A stretch of 45,143 bases of DNA from Rufibacter ruber (GTDB taxonomy: Bacteria; Bacteroidota; Bacteroidia; Cytophagales; Hymenobacteraceae). The stretch spans positions 1 through 45,143 of the forward strand of contig NZ_LRMM01000038.1 of NCBI RefSeq assembly GCF_001647275.1, read 5' to 3'. Of this stretch, positions 25,940 through 34,261 are shown one piece after another. A program made the translations under genes and the position numbers. The notes beneath the pieces were generated by a model. It was not told the DNA's origin. It was given only the letters and a program-made list of their open reading frames with translations, and searched no databases. Numbering within the stretch: position 1 is the stretch's first letter; each line of letters begins with the position of its first letter.

Positions 25940-28900
25940 AGTTTCAGAAGATTTTTCACCTGGAGTTTACGTACCAACTAAGGCAGGTTTCTACGTGGGG
26001 GTACTGTACGGTCGTGTTCGGGCTGGCGTACCTGTTTCTTACGGCCAATTACGCTTCTGATGCGCGGGAAGGGTATGTCTTGCTCAATGCGCCCATTGTT
26101 ATTGCGGCCGTTACCGTGTTATGCTGCGTTTTCTGGCTGTTGATGAGCGGGGCGGTAGCGGGCGATGCGGCGGCCAGGGATGTGCAGACGCGCATGTTCT
26201 CCCTCACGTACACCTCGCCCGCCAGCAAAAGAGACTACCTGGGTGGGCGTTTCCTGGCAGCCCTTCTGCTCAACGTACTCGTGCTGCTGGCTATTCCGGC
26301 TAGTATCTTCGTGACCATTTATTGCACGGGGATAGAGCCAGAAATTTTGGGTCCGTTCCGACTATCGGCCTACCTCAGTTCCTATTTCTTTCTGGTATTG
26401 CCCAACGCTTTTATTGCCACGGCAATCCAGTTCTCACTGGCGGCACTTACCCGAAAAGCCATGGCCAGCTACCTGGGTGGCGTTCTTCTTTTTGTGGCAG
26501 CCTACGGGGTGGGGCAGGGATTGGGCGTGATAAAAGGCCCAGTAGATTGGGGGACACTCGTTGACCCCATGGGTTTTACGCCGGTGCTAAGCCATTTAAG
26601 CCTTGAATGGAGCCCCCTGGAAATGAATACGCGACTTCTGAAACTGGAGGGGGCATTTTTGGCAAATCGTATCCTTTGGTTGGGCCTGGCGATGGGCATG
26701 CTCGCGCTTACCTATTTCCGTTTTCAGTTCATTTTACCAGAAACAGGTCAGAAACGGAAGAAGGCCTTCCAGCCCACTACCACAGAAGCTGCGTTGTCGT
26801 GGCTAACCTGGAAAAAAGCCGAATCGTTGCCGCAGGGTCGGGGGAACTTCGGTTTTAAAACCCACCTGCATCAGTTAAAGCTTATCACGCTTAACTCCTT
26901 CTGGGCCCTGGCAAAAGGCAAATCGGGGCTGCTGCTGTTGGGCTTTATTGCCTTGGTGATAGGTCTGGCGATGCCAGGAAATCTAAAGAACAAGGGCGTT
27001 CCTATGCTGCCCAGAACCGACCAGGTGCTAACCATTCTGGCTGCCCCTTTCACCGGGCCCAGAAAGTTCTGGATGGTGATTTTTCTGCTCGTTATTTTCT
27101 ACGCCGGGGAGCTGGTCTGGCGCGAACGGGAAAGCGGCCTCCACCAGCTTTCTAACGCGGCCCCGGTCCCCGAATGGGTTCTTTTCCTCAGCAAGTTTTT
27201 ATCGCTGAGTCTCCTGCTGGTGGTCTGCCTCGTTTTCCTGCTGTTTTCCGGAATTCTGGCCCAAACTGGCATAGGCGGAGCCGAGGTAGAGGTAGGTCTA
27301 TACCTGAAAGTGCTTTTCGGGTTTCAGTTGGTAGAATGTCTGCTCTTTGCCCTGCTGGCGCTGGTGGTGCACGTGGTGGTCAACCAAAAGTACCTGGGGC
27401 ATTTAGTGATGCTGCTTGTTTTCGGCTGCCTCATGTTTGCCTCTAACTTAGGTCTGGAACACAAGCTCCTAATTTTCGGGGCAAGCCCGAAGTGGACCTA
27501 CACTACCATGGGTGGCTTTGCCAATTCTGTGGCGCCGTGGCTGTGGTTTAAAGCTTATTGGTTGGCGTGGGCGCTGCTGCTGGCGGTGGTGGCAAGGCTG
27601 CTTTGGGTCCGGAGCCGGGAACAGAGTCTGAAAGCGCGACTTCAGTTGGCTCGCCATCGCTTTACCCGGTCAACGGCGGTGACGACGGCTGTAGCGGTGG
27701 GTGGCATTCTCCTGTTGGGAGGCTTCATCTTCTATAACACCAATATGCGGCATGACTACATCAACTCCTCCGCCTCAGCGGCGCAGCGGGCTGCCTATGA
27801 GCAGCGTTACAAACAATACCAGAACGTGCCCCAGCCTTTGCTGACTGGTGTAAACTTGCAGGTAGAAATGTATCCTTCCCGGCGGAAGGTGGAAATTACA
27901 GGCACTTACCTGCTGGTGAATAAGAGCCAGGTGCCCATTGACTCAGTGCATCTGGCACCGGGGGCGGGCGTTGAAACAAATGTGCTTCACTTTGACAGGC
28001 CGGCCAGGCAAGTGCTCCTGGATGAGAAGCTTGGTTTCCGTATGTACGCCCTGGCTAAGCCTCTGCCCCCCGGGGATTCGCTGCACCTCCGTTTTCAGGT
28101 AAACTATAAAGTGCAGGGCTTCACTAATAGCGGAGCCGATGCGGAGGTAACAGAGAACCAAATTTACTTCCGGAATCTGGAGTGGCTCCCCGTCATAGGC
28201 TATCAACCGTACCGCGAATTAGATGAGGCTGCCGCCCGAAAAGCTAATGGCCTGGCACCCCGGCCTGCCACTGCCTCGCTCTACGATGTGGCTGCCCGTC
28301 GGTACGCTCCGTTTCCAGAGCAAATCAGCTTTGAAGCCATTGTGGGTACCGAGGCCAACCAACAGGTGGTGGCGCCGGGCACGTTGCGCCGGACCTGGAC
28401 CAAAGGCGGCCGCCGCTACTTCCATTACGCCACAGAGTCACCCATCCGAAATGAATATGCCTTTTTCTCATCTGACTACGCAGTGCAGGAAGGGAAATGG
28501 CAAAGCCCATTAACTGGTAAGGGGCAGGAGGTCTCCATCCAGATTTTCTACCCGCCGGGGCGTACCGAGAACCCGGCACGAATGGTAAAGAGCGCAATTG
28601 CTTCGCTGGACTATTATACGAAGGAATTCGGCCCTTACCCGCACCGCCAGCTCCGGTTTGTGGCCCACGCCGGGTATGGCTTCGGGAACCACGCCGCGCC
28701 CATCAACATCACGGCGGAGGAAGGCTTTTTCCTGATGAACCCAGCCGCGGATGAGCGGGGCTTTGACTTGATAAAGGCCGTGGTGGCGCACGAGGTTGCG
28801 CACCAGTGGTGGGGAAACCAGCTCAAGCAAGCGTATGTGGAAGGTGCGGGCCTGATTACCGAAAGCCTTGCCTGGTACTCTGCCATGGGTATGCTGGAGG

Positions 28901-29568
28901 AAAAATACGGGCCTGCGCACCAGAAGAAGCTGATAAGCTTTTTGACGGAGGAGTACGAAAATCCCAAAACGAAAGCAGCCTTACCTTTGCTGCAGGCTGA
29001 TAATTGGTACCAAAATTACCGCAAAGGTCCTATGGCGCTGTATGCGCTGAGCCAGTACATCGGCAAAGACCGGGTAAACGGCGCGCTCCGAAGCTTGCTC
29101 CAAAAGCACCCGCCAGGCAAAGTTCCGTTCGCCACTTCCCTTGACCTTTACCAGGAATTGGAAGCGGCCACCCCAGATTCGCTCCAGTACCTGCTCCACG
29201 ACCTCTTCAAAGCCAACACCTTCTGGGACCTTAAGGCGAACCAGGCTACTGTGAAACAGACGAAAGAAGGTGCTTGGGAAGTGACAATCAACGTGCAAGC
29301 GAATAAGACGTTAGTAAATGAGAAAGGGTTGGAGAAGGCACTTCCTGTAAAGGATTGGGTAGAAATAGGAATTTTTGGACCCGCCAAAGCAGGAGAGGAG
29401 TTGGGCAAACCGCTTTACCTACAGAAGCACCTCATCCGTTCTAAAAAGCAGACCATAACGGTCACGGTACCAAGGAAACCCGCGCAGGTGGGCATTGACC
29501 CTAATCACCTGCTGATTGATTGGAACCTCAATGATAATGTAGCAGAGGTGAAGAAGTCATCTTTATGA
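25936..29568 (+). CDS. ABC-2 permease fused to an M1-family aminopeptidase
   Basis: A 1210-residue fusion. The N-terminal part (about 1-600) carries around a dozen hydrophobic helices typical of an ABC-2 permease, with two sets of six. The C-terminal part (about 640-1200) resembles M1 gluzincin metallopeptidases: zinc motif HEVAHQWW (His952, Glu953, His956) and downstream Glu976 in LITESLAWYS. The spacing from the second His to the Glu is one residue longer than in classical M1 enzymes, a form found in permease-fused members. A preceding GFGNHAAPI may stand in for the GAMEN motif. The peptidase part probably faces the periplasm. The transported substrate is unknown; coupled peptide export and trimming is a reasonable guess. 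Such fusions are known in Bacteroidota. Confidence 0.88.
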   Translation: MKFQKIFHLEFTYQLRQVSTWGYCTVVFGLAYLFLTANYASDAREGYVLLNAPIVIAAVTVLCCVFWLLMSGAVAGDAAARDVQTRMFSLTYTSPASKRDYLGGRFLAALLLNVLVLLAIPASIFVTIYCTGIEPEILGPFRLSAYLSSYFFLVLPNAFIATAIQFSLAALTRKAMASYLGGVLLFVAAYGVGQGLGVIKGPVDWGTLVDPMGFTPVLSHLSLEWSPLEMNTRLLKLEGAFLANRILWLGLAMGMLALTYFRFQFILPETGQKRKKAFQPTTTEAALSWLTWKKAESLPQGRGNFGFKTHLHQLKLITLNSFWALAKGKSGLLLLGFIALVIGLAMPGNLKNKGVPMLPRTDQVLTILAAPFTGPRKFWMVIFLLVIFYAGELVWRERESGLHQLSNAAPVPEWVLFLSKFLSLSLLLVVCLVFLLFSGILAQTGIGGAEVEVGLYLKVLFGFQLVECLLFALLALVVHVVVNQKYLGHLVMLLVFGCLMFASNLGLEHKLLIFGASPKWTYTTMGGFANSVAPWLWFKAYWLAWALLLAVVARLLWVRSREQSLKARLQLARHRFTRSTAVTTAVAVGGILLLGGFIFYNTNMRHDYINSSASAAQRAAYEQRYKQYQNVPQPLLTGVNLQVEMYPSRRKVEITGTYLLVNKSQVPIDSVHLAPGAGVETNVLHFDRPARQVLLDEKLGFRMYALAKPLPPGDSLHLRFQVNYKVQGFTNSGADAEVTENQIYFRNLEWLPVIGYQPYRELDEAAARKANGLAPRPATASLYDVAARRYAPFPEQISFEAIVGTEANQQVVAPGTLRRTWTKGGRRYFHYATESPIRNEYAFFSSDYAVQEGKWQSPLTGKGQEVSIQIFYPPGRTENPARMVKSAIASLDYYTKEFGPYPHRQLRFVAHAGYGFGNHAAPINITAEEGFFLMNPAADERGFDLIKAVVAHEVAHQWWGNQLKQAYVEGAGLITESLAWYSAMGMLEEKYGPAHQKKLISFLTEEYENPKTKAALPLLQADNWYQNYRKGPMALYALSQYIGKDRVNGALRSLLQKHPPGKVPFATSLDLYQELEAATPDSLQYLLHDLFKANTFWDLKANQATVKQTKEGAWEVTINVQANKTLVNEKGLEKALPVKDWVEIGIFGPAKAGEELGKPLYLQKHLIRSKKQTITVTVPRKPAQVGIDPNHLLIDWNLNDNVAEVKKSSL

Positions 29569-29909
29569 AAGATTGATAGGCCCATTACGTGCGTCCTAAG
29601 TAAGCGGATTTAAATATACCATTACTTTTGCCATGTTTGATCATAGTAGCGAAAAGCAAAGAAGGCCAAATATTGCTTTCCTGGTATTCGCACAAGATTC
29701 TTTCAGGCGGAGATAGGAAACATTGCATCTGTTTAGTAAAGCAGCATCATTGATAAGCCAGCCGCCATTGTTGGTGTTCCTAAGGGTCAACCATCCAGAC
29801 GTAACCTAATTTCCGCTTGCTGGTGAAAACACGCAGCAAGGGCAATGATAATCCACATTGGTCTTACTAAAGTTTTATCCTAAGAATTAGTTGAAGTGAA
29901 TCTCTTGGC
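29569..29909. other. Intergenic gap between convergent genes
   Basis: No gene, strong hairpin or member of the heptad family is seen in this 341-base convergent gap. Confidence 0.45.
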
Positions 29910-30338
29910 TTAAGCTTGTGCGCGAAGAATTTGGACCGTTTTCTCGTCTTTCCCTCCGTTAAAAAATTTCTCCAACACTTCACTGAAAACAGGGTTTGCA
30001 GCTGGTAAAGAGGCGAACAACGTCATGGACGATTTGAGTTTCAGGTCATCAGGGCTCCCGAAGATGCGGTGGGCGTCTTTGCTTTCCAGTTTCAGAAGGG
30101 CCTCGCAAATCTGCACTAGCCGACTGCCTAAAACCGGGTGCTGCAAAAATGTCTCGGCTTCGGGTAGGTCTTTGATGGCGTAGAATCTGGACATCTCGCT
30201 AAAGCCCAACCCCTGTATCTGCGGAAAAATATACCACATCCAGTGGCTTTGTTTCCGTCCTTTCCTGATCTCAGCCAGCGCCACCTCGTAGTCTCTTTCC
30301 TGAGCGCTCAGGTATCTTTGCAAGCCGTTCTCTTTCAT
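29910..30338 (-). CDS. DUF1810 family protein
   Basis: A 142-residue soluble protein matching the DUF1810 family, which is widespread and of unknown function. The recognisable core is the N-terminal LQRYLSAQERDYEVALAEI followed by GRKQSHWMWYIFPQIQGLG and the FYAIKDLPEAETFLQHPVLG block; the C-terminal half has KLKSSMTLFA and FFNGGKDEKTV. The length is normal and the frame intact. No signal peptide is present, so it should be cytoplasmic. It stands alone beside the RAYT unit and has no evident operon partner. Confidence 0.85.
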   Translation of the reverse strand: MKENGLQRYLSAQERDYEVALAEIRKGRKQSHWMWYIFPQIQGLGFSEMSRFYAIKDLPEAETFLQHPVLGSRLVQICEALLKLESKDAHRIFGSPDDLKLKSSMTLFASLPAANPVFSEVLEKFFNGGKDEKTVQILRAQA

Positions 30339-30416
30339 GGGAGGGGTGTATGGTTTATTGCTTTATACGGCAATATTCTATATGGATAATAATTCTACAA
30401 GTGCCCTTCCCATAAA

Positions 30417-30575
30417 TGTAGCGTCGTTACCCTGTAACGACGTGGTTCCATGAAACAATCCCATCTCTTTTTAACATTGCTTTTCATGGACAAAAAGGGC
30501 GGTTTCATTTTTTAATGAAGAATAGAACAGTCAGCGCTGCGTAGAACCACGTCGTTACAGGGTAACGACGCTACA
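30417..30575. repeat. Inverted REP pair, upstream of RAYT
   Basis: A 32-base REP (30417-30448) and its exact reverse complement (30544-30575) bound a 95-base spacer. Each REP contains a 9-bp stem CGTCGTTAC with a 3-base loop, flanked by TGTAG on one side and TGGTTC on the other. The whole unit is 159 bases, the same as the pair at 31228-31386. Confidence 0.9.
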
Positions 30576-30580
30576 TTTTT

Positions 30581-30616
30581 GTTTCTGAGCTCCTTTTAGA
30601 AAAGGCGGCTGAAAAC
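30581..30616. repeat. Decayed heptad palindrome before RAYT
   Basis: GTTTCTGAGCTCCTTTT and AAAAGGCGGCTGAAAAC form a weak inverted repeat with mismatches. It lies between the upstream REP pair and the RAYT start codon at 30646. Confidence 0.4.
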
Positions 30617-30645
30617 GGTTGGTTGCCCTTTTCGTTTATACTTAT

Positions 30646-31218
30646 ATGGCCAAATATGATATGTTCAGCAAAAGCGCCCGCCGTTTAAAGGGCTATGACT
30701 ATCGGTTGGAAGGGCTATATTTCATCACGATTTGCACGCAAGACCGTTATCCATATTTTGGCGAAGTAGTAAACGGGGAAATGGTTTTGTCTGATGAGGG
30801 ACAGATTGCCCATGATTATTGGCTTGATCTGCCAAAGCATATGCCTCAACTATTTCTGGGTGATTTTGTAGTGATGCCAAACCATGTGCATGGAATAGTG
30901 GGGCTAGAGGGAATTCTACGTGATGGTTCCACCTTAGAGGACAATTAGGCCTTGCCGTATAATGGCATTACCGGTAAAAACGAGTTTATGGCCAACTTAG
31001 CACCTAAAGCAGGTTCTATCTCCCATGTTATTGGCTTTTACAAATCCACCTGCACTAAAATGATCAGGAGTGTGAGTACCGAGCCGTTCGGGTGGCAGCC
31101 TCGTTTTCATGACCGCATCATTAGAAATCAACGAGAGCTACTTCTCATTGAAAATTATATTTTGAATAACCCTTCTAAATGGCAGGAAGACCGGTTCTAT
31201 AAACCTAATACCGAATAG
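30646..31218 (+). pseudogene. REP-associated tyrosine transposase (RAYT) with an in-frame stop
   Basis: The reading frame encodes a 190-codon Y1/HUH protein of the RAYT group, interrupted by one in-frame TAG (30946-30948). The first part has the family opening YDYRLEGLYFITICTQDR and the HUH motif MPNHVHGI. The second part, in the same frame, has YNGITGKNEF, FGWQPRFHDRIIRNQREL and the likely catalytic Tyr in ENYILNNP. RAYT proteins cut and move REP sequences, and this gene lies between two REP pairs. The stop falls in the variable linker between HUH and Tyr parts. A TTG at 30952 could in principle restart translation. One nonsense mutation in otherwise well-kept sequence points to recent inactivation, or to two cooperating halves. 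Confidence 0.85.
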
Positions 31219-31227
31219 AAACTGCAA

Positions 31228-31386
31228 TGTAGCGTCGTTACCCTGTAACCACGTGTCTTCATGATACAAAAACGGTTATCCAAGAATCCAAAGCAAAAAA
31301 GGCGGCCAGGTGTATGGCATGGTTCAATGAAGCAGATCCAGTTACTGCTGTGTAGAACCACGTCGTTACAGGGTAACGACGCTACA
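31228..31386. repeat. Inverted REP pair, downstream of RAYT
   Basis: A REP (31228-31259, with small changes including GTAACCACG in place of GTAACGACG) and an inverted REP (31355-31386) identical to the one at 30544-30575. The spacers of the two pairs share scattered blocks such as the final CAGT..GCTG.GTAG, so they are diverged copies of one unit. It starts 10 bases after the RAYT frame ends. Confidence 0.9.
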
Positions 31387-31403
31387 ATCAAATCATCTGA
31401 AAA

Positions 31404-31438
31404 CAAAAAAGCCTTGCAAACTTTCGTTTACAAGGCTT
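31404..31438 (-). terminator. Intrinsic terminator of the tRNA-Leu transcript
   Basis: Read on the minus strand, AAGCCTTGTAAAC, a GAAA loop, GTTTGCAAGGCTT and a T-run (TTTTTTG) form a 13-bp stem with one mismatch, 6 bases after the tRNA 3' end. Confidence 0.88.
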
Positions 31439-31443
31439 CTGAG

Positions 31444-31527
31444 TACCCAGGGCCGGAGTCGAACCGGCACATCCGTGAAGATATTGGTGTTTGAGACCAA
31501 CGCGTCTACCGATTCCGCCACCTGGGC
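31444..31527 (-). tRNA. tRNA-Leu (anticodon CAA)
   Basis: The minus strand folds as a class II tRNA of 84 nucleotides. The acceptor stem is GCCCAGG with CCTGGGT (first pair G-U), the D-arm contains GGCGGAATCGGTAGACGC, the anticodon stem-loop is TTGGT-CTCAAAC-ACCAA with anticodon CAA, the long variable arm is TATCTTCACGGATGT, and the T-arm is GCCGGTTCGACTCCGGC. The discriminator is A and CCA is not encoded. It lies 46 bases after hscB and may be transcribed with it. Confidence 0.95.
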
Positions 31528-31573
31528 AAATGCTACTTTTCGGTAGATTCTGAAAAATGAGGCGCTAAACGCT

Positions 31574-32113
31574 TTATTCGTCAGAAGAGGATGCAAACTT
31601 ATTCAATGATTCCTTTATACGCAAGAGGTAGCGCTGTTTTAGGTAGTAATTTTTTACCTGCTTCAATGCTTCTGCCTGTGCCTCAGGAGATAATGTTGAG
31701 TAAGATTCCAGCACCGGCCAGATTTCAGCCTTCAGCTCGCCTTCTATCTGCTCGGTTTGGTCCCGCACCACTTTGTAGGTCATGGAGTCATAGTCCATCT
31801 CCAGCTCCATCAACTGCTCGTTCAGCTCCATTACCTCCATCAGGAAATCCTGCGGCAGGTCGTTCTGGCCGCCTTCCTCCAGCAGGCCGTGCTGCTCCAG
31901 AATGTACTGCATGCGGCGGTCAAAATTGGAGAGCGTGCGGTAGGCGTTGGTGTTGAGCGTGGACTTCTCCAGAATCTCCTGCTGCTTTTCCTGCGGTTCC
32001 AGCGTGTAGAAGTCGGGATGATATTCGCGGCTCAGGGCGTAGTATTTGGTTTGGATGGCTTTCTCGTCGGGCAGAAAGCTTTCCGGCAGGTCATAGAAGT
32101 GGAAGTAGTTCAT
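31574..32113 (-). CDS. hscB: Fe-S cluster co-chaperone HscB
   Basis: A 179-residue J-type co-chaperone that works with HscA to pass iron-sulfur clusters from the IscU scaffold to target proteins. The N-terminal J domain (about 1-80) carries the HPD motif (His32-Asp34 in EYHPDF), needed to stimulate the Hsp70 ATPase. The C-terminal helical domain (about 90-170) starts with PQDFLMEVMELNEQLMELE, the IscU-binding signature of HscB. The length is normal. No other isc or suf genes are adjacent. It may be transcribed with the downstream tRNA-Leu. Confidence 0.93.
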   Translation of the reverse strand: MNYFHFYDLPESFLPDEKAIQTKYYALSREYHPDFYTLEPQEKQQEILEKSTLNTNAYRTLSNFDRRMQYILEQHGLLEEGGQNDLPQDFLMEVMELNEQLMELEMDYDSMTYKVVRDQTEQIEGELKAEIWPVLESYSTLSPEAQAEALKQVKNYYLKQRYLLRIKESLNKFASSSDE

Positions 32114-32200
32114 GGGCTACTCAGTTTTGGTACAGGTTGTGAAAGACAGGTGACACTGGGGCGGCACCGGGTAAAATTACTCCATTCCCGCCAATTTGTT

Positions 32201-32240
32201 CCAGTTTTGGCCTGATTCTGAAAAAACAGGCCAAAAACGG
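32201..32240. repeat. Heptad palindrome (imperfect)
   Basis: CCAGTTTTGGCCTGATTCT and AAAACAGGCCAAAAACGG pair with a few mismatches. It lies in the 214-base gap between the ankyrin and hscB genes, in terminator position for the former. Confidence 0.65.
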
Positions 32241-32327
32241 AAAATCACTTCCTCTGATGACAGATGAACAACAAATGCCGGGCATAAGCCGCGGCATTCT
32301 GTTGAAGCTTTATTAAGTGGTCTAAGC

Positions 32328-32849
32328 TTATCTCTTCAGCAAAGCGGCCGCTTCTACGTTGCCTTGTTGCTCAGCTAAGGCCAGGGCGGTCAGGCCCCGC
32401 TGGTCTTTGAGGGAAGCATCGGCGCCTTTTTGCAGGAACAGCTTGACCAGCTCATTGCGCCCGAACATGGACGCAAACATGAGGGCGGTGCCGCCGTTGC
32501 CGTTCTGCAGGTTCAGGTTGGCTTTGTGCTCCAGCAAGAGTTGGGCAATAGCCAGTTCGCCTTTGAAAGCGGCTCCCATTAAAGCGGTATTGCCGGTCAG
32601 ATCCTGGTGGTTGACGTTGGCCCCGGCTTTAAGCAGCGCAGCGGCGGCCTCGGCATGGCCATTATAGACGGCAATAATCAAAGGAGTAAAGCCTTTGGGA
32701 TCGGTGGCGTTCACATCGGCTTTGTTCTGGAGCAGTTGCTGAATAGCTGCTACGTCGCCGGTTCTGGCGGCAGAGATCAAATCTGTGTTCTGGGCGAAGA
32801 CGGCCGCGGGTAATAAGAAGAAGCAAAGTTTTAAAATGAGCGTTTTCAC
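32328..32849 (-). CDS. Exported ankyrin-repeat protein
   Basis: A 173-residue protein with a Sec signal peptide (cleavage after about residue 19, VFA then QNTD). Residues 25-170 are about four ankyrin repeats of 33 residues, with repeats of the form DPKGFTPLIIAVYNGHAE and TGNTALMGAAFKGELAIAQL. Such modules bind other proteins, here in the periplasm. The start codon is GTG, chosen because it gives a complete signal peptide. In several bacteria, small exported ankyrin proteins are encoded next to catalase genes and support catalase activity; here katA lies two genes upstream on the same strand, which makes a similar role worth considering. Confidence 0.88.
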   Translation of the reverse strand: MKTLILKLCFFLLPAAVFAQNTDLISAARTGDVAAIQQLLQNKADVNATDPKGFTPLIIAVYNGHAEAAAALLKAGANVNHQDLTGNTALMGAAFKGELAIAQLLLEHKANLNLQNGNGGTALMFASMFGRNELVKLFLQKGADASLKDQRGLTALALAEQQGNVEAAALLKR

Positions 32850-32945
32850 GGTGTTTTTCTAAAAGTAGGTTAAAAACAGAAATCAAGTGGCGCAGATGGA
32901 GGCTTGGGCAAACCGCCTTCTGCTGAGTTAAAGATGAACTGCGTT

Positions 32946-34184
32946 TTAAGAGAGCTGAAACAAGGTTTGCAATGATTCCAGCAGCAATTTTCTGTCAGAG
33001 CCTTGGGTGTTCTTCAGGATACCGGCAGGTCTGCGGAGCAACTGGTTTAAGGTGGTGCTCGTCAGCGCAGGGGAAGGAGTTTTGTCTCCTGAGCTGTTGA
33101 TTCGGTGCTGCACTTCAGTTTCCACCACGTGGGCCAACAGGCGCTTCAGCTCCTGCAGGGTATGGGCCACGGGTAAATCCTGCAGCCAGGCTTCAAATTC
33201 GTGCGCCTCTTCTTCTATAATGCGCTGCACATCGGCAATAGAGGTTTCGCGCAGTTTCTGCACGGCCTGGGTTCGGCTGGTGATGTCGTCCATGTTCACC
33301 AGGGAGATGCCGGGGATCAGTTCCGCTTCGGCGGGAATGCTGAGCGGTACGGCCAAATCCAGCAGCACGCGTTTTTTCTGCGGAAGGTTTTGCAGCGTAG
33401 GCAGGGAAATCACCTGGCCGCCGCTCACGCAGGAGATCATCACCTCAAACCGTTCTAGCTGTCCCTCCATGTCGGCAAAAGGAAGTACTTGGCCTTGCAC
33501 GGTTGAGGCCAGAGCCTCGGCTTTCTCTATACTGCGGTTGGTGAGCGTGATGTGGGTAAACCCGAAGGAGGCGGCATACTTGGCTACATCGGTGCCCAAC
33601 TGGCCGGTGCCTATGATAAGCAGGTTCTTCTGGGCAAGGCTCTGGCGCGGGAAGAAATCGGTGACCCGTTCCAGGGCCGCGTAGCCCACCGAGGAAGCGC
33701 CCGCTCTGAAAGACGTTTCATTGTGCACGCGTTTGTGGGTTTTGAACAGCGACTGGAAAGCATGGTGCAGCAAGGGGCTGGTGGTCTTCAGGTCATTGGC
33801 TTGCTGGTAGCTTTCTTTGAGCTGGCCAATGATCTGCCGGTCGCCCAGCACCTGGGAGCGTAAGCCTATGCCTACTTCCAGCAGGTATTGAAACGTTTCC
33901 TGGCTCTGGGTAAAATGCTGGAACAGGCGTTGGTAATCGGGTGGGTGGGTTATGCTTTTAAACGCCAACAGTTCCTCCAACACCTGTGCGGTAGAGGGGC
34001 CTTTCGCCTCAAAATAAACCTCGGTGCGGTTGCAGGTAGTCACCAGGACAGCTCCCGCCACCAACGATTTTTCCTGTAGGCTTTGCAGAAAGGCAGCCGC
34101 TTCTACGTCAGTAAACTGGAGCGCCTCTCTGTACTGGACAGCGGCGGTCTGGTGCGAAAGGGAAAGGGCCTGCAGTGTGTTCAC
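32946..34184 (-). CDS. hemA: Glutamyl-tRNA reductase
   Basis: A 412-residue enzyme that reduces glutamyl-tRNA(Glu) to glutamate-1-semialdehyde with NADPH, the first committed step of the C5 route to haem. The catalytic domain has the nucleophile Cys51 in TTCNRTEVY; the block LRSQVLGDRQIIGQ (about 108-121) and the NADPH-binding IGTGQLG (191-197) follow, and the C-terminal dimerisation domain closes the protein. The length is normal. The start is read as GTG at 34184, since the nearby ATG is in another frame and stops at once. Synthesis of haem beside a catalase gene is a sensible pairing, though other haem genes are absent here. Confidence 0.94.
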   Translation of the reverse strand: MNTLQALSLSHQTAAVQYREALQFTDVEAAAFLQSLQEKSLVAGAVLVTTCNRTEVYFEAKGPSTAQVLEELLAFKSITHPPDYQRLFQHFTQSQETFQYLLEVGIGLRSQVLGDRQIIGQLKESYQQANDLKTTSPLLHHAFQSLFKTHKRVHNETSFRAGASSVGYAALERVTDFFPRQSLAQKNLLIIGTGQLGTDVAKYAASFGFTHITLTNRSIEKAEALASTVQGQVLPFADMEGQLERFEVMISCVSGGQVISLPTLQNLPQKKRVLLDLAVPLSIPAEAELIPGISLVNMDDITSRTQAVQKLRETSIADVQRIIEEEAHEFEAWLQDLPVAHTLQELKRLLAHVVETEVQHRINSSGDKTPSPALTSTTLNQLLRRPAGILKNTQGSDRKLLLESLQTLFQLS

Positions 34185-34212
34185 GTGTGTTGCATCTTAG
34201 GTGAAAAGCGTG

Positions 34213-34245
34213 GAACAGGCCGGGCAGAAACCACCCGGCTTGTTC
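34213..34245 (-). terminator. Hairpin between katA and hemA
   Basis: GAACAGGCCGGG, a 9-base loop and CCCGGCTTGTTC form a 12-bp stem with one G-T pair. On the minus strand it follows the katA stop codon by 16 bases and is followed by a weak T-rich stretch (CTTTTC), so it may be a partial terminator or an attenuating hairpin. Confidence 0.5.
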
Positions 34246-34261
34246 TGTATGGTAAAGTAGA

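Noticed and set aside
28219-28967. Several long minus-strand frames within the permease-peptidase gene
   Set aside because: They are shadows of a strong plus-strand gene with clear domains and match no family.
30417-31386. CRISPR-like or phage attachment repeats near the tRNA
   Set aside because: The repeats are inverted pairs with a stem each and frame a RAYT gene, which explains them as REP sequences. No integrase is present.
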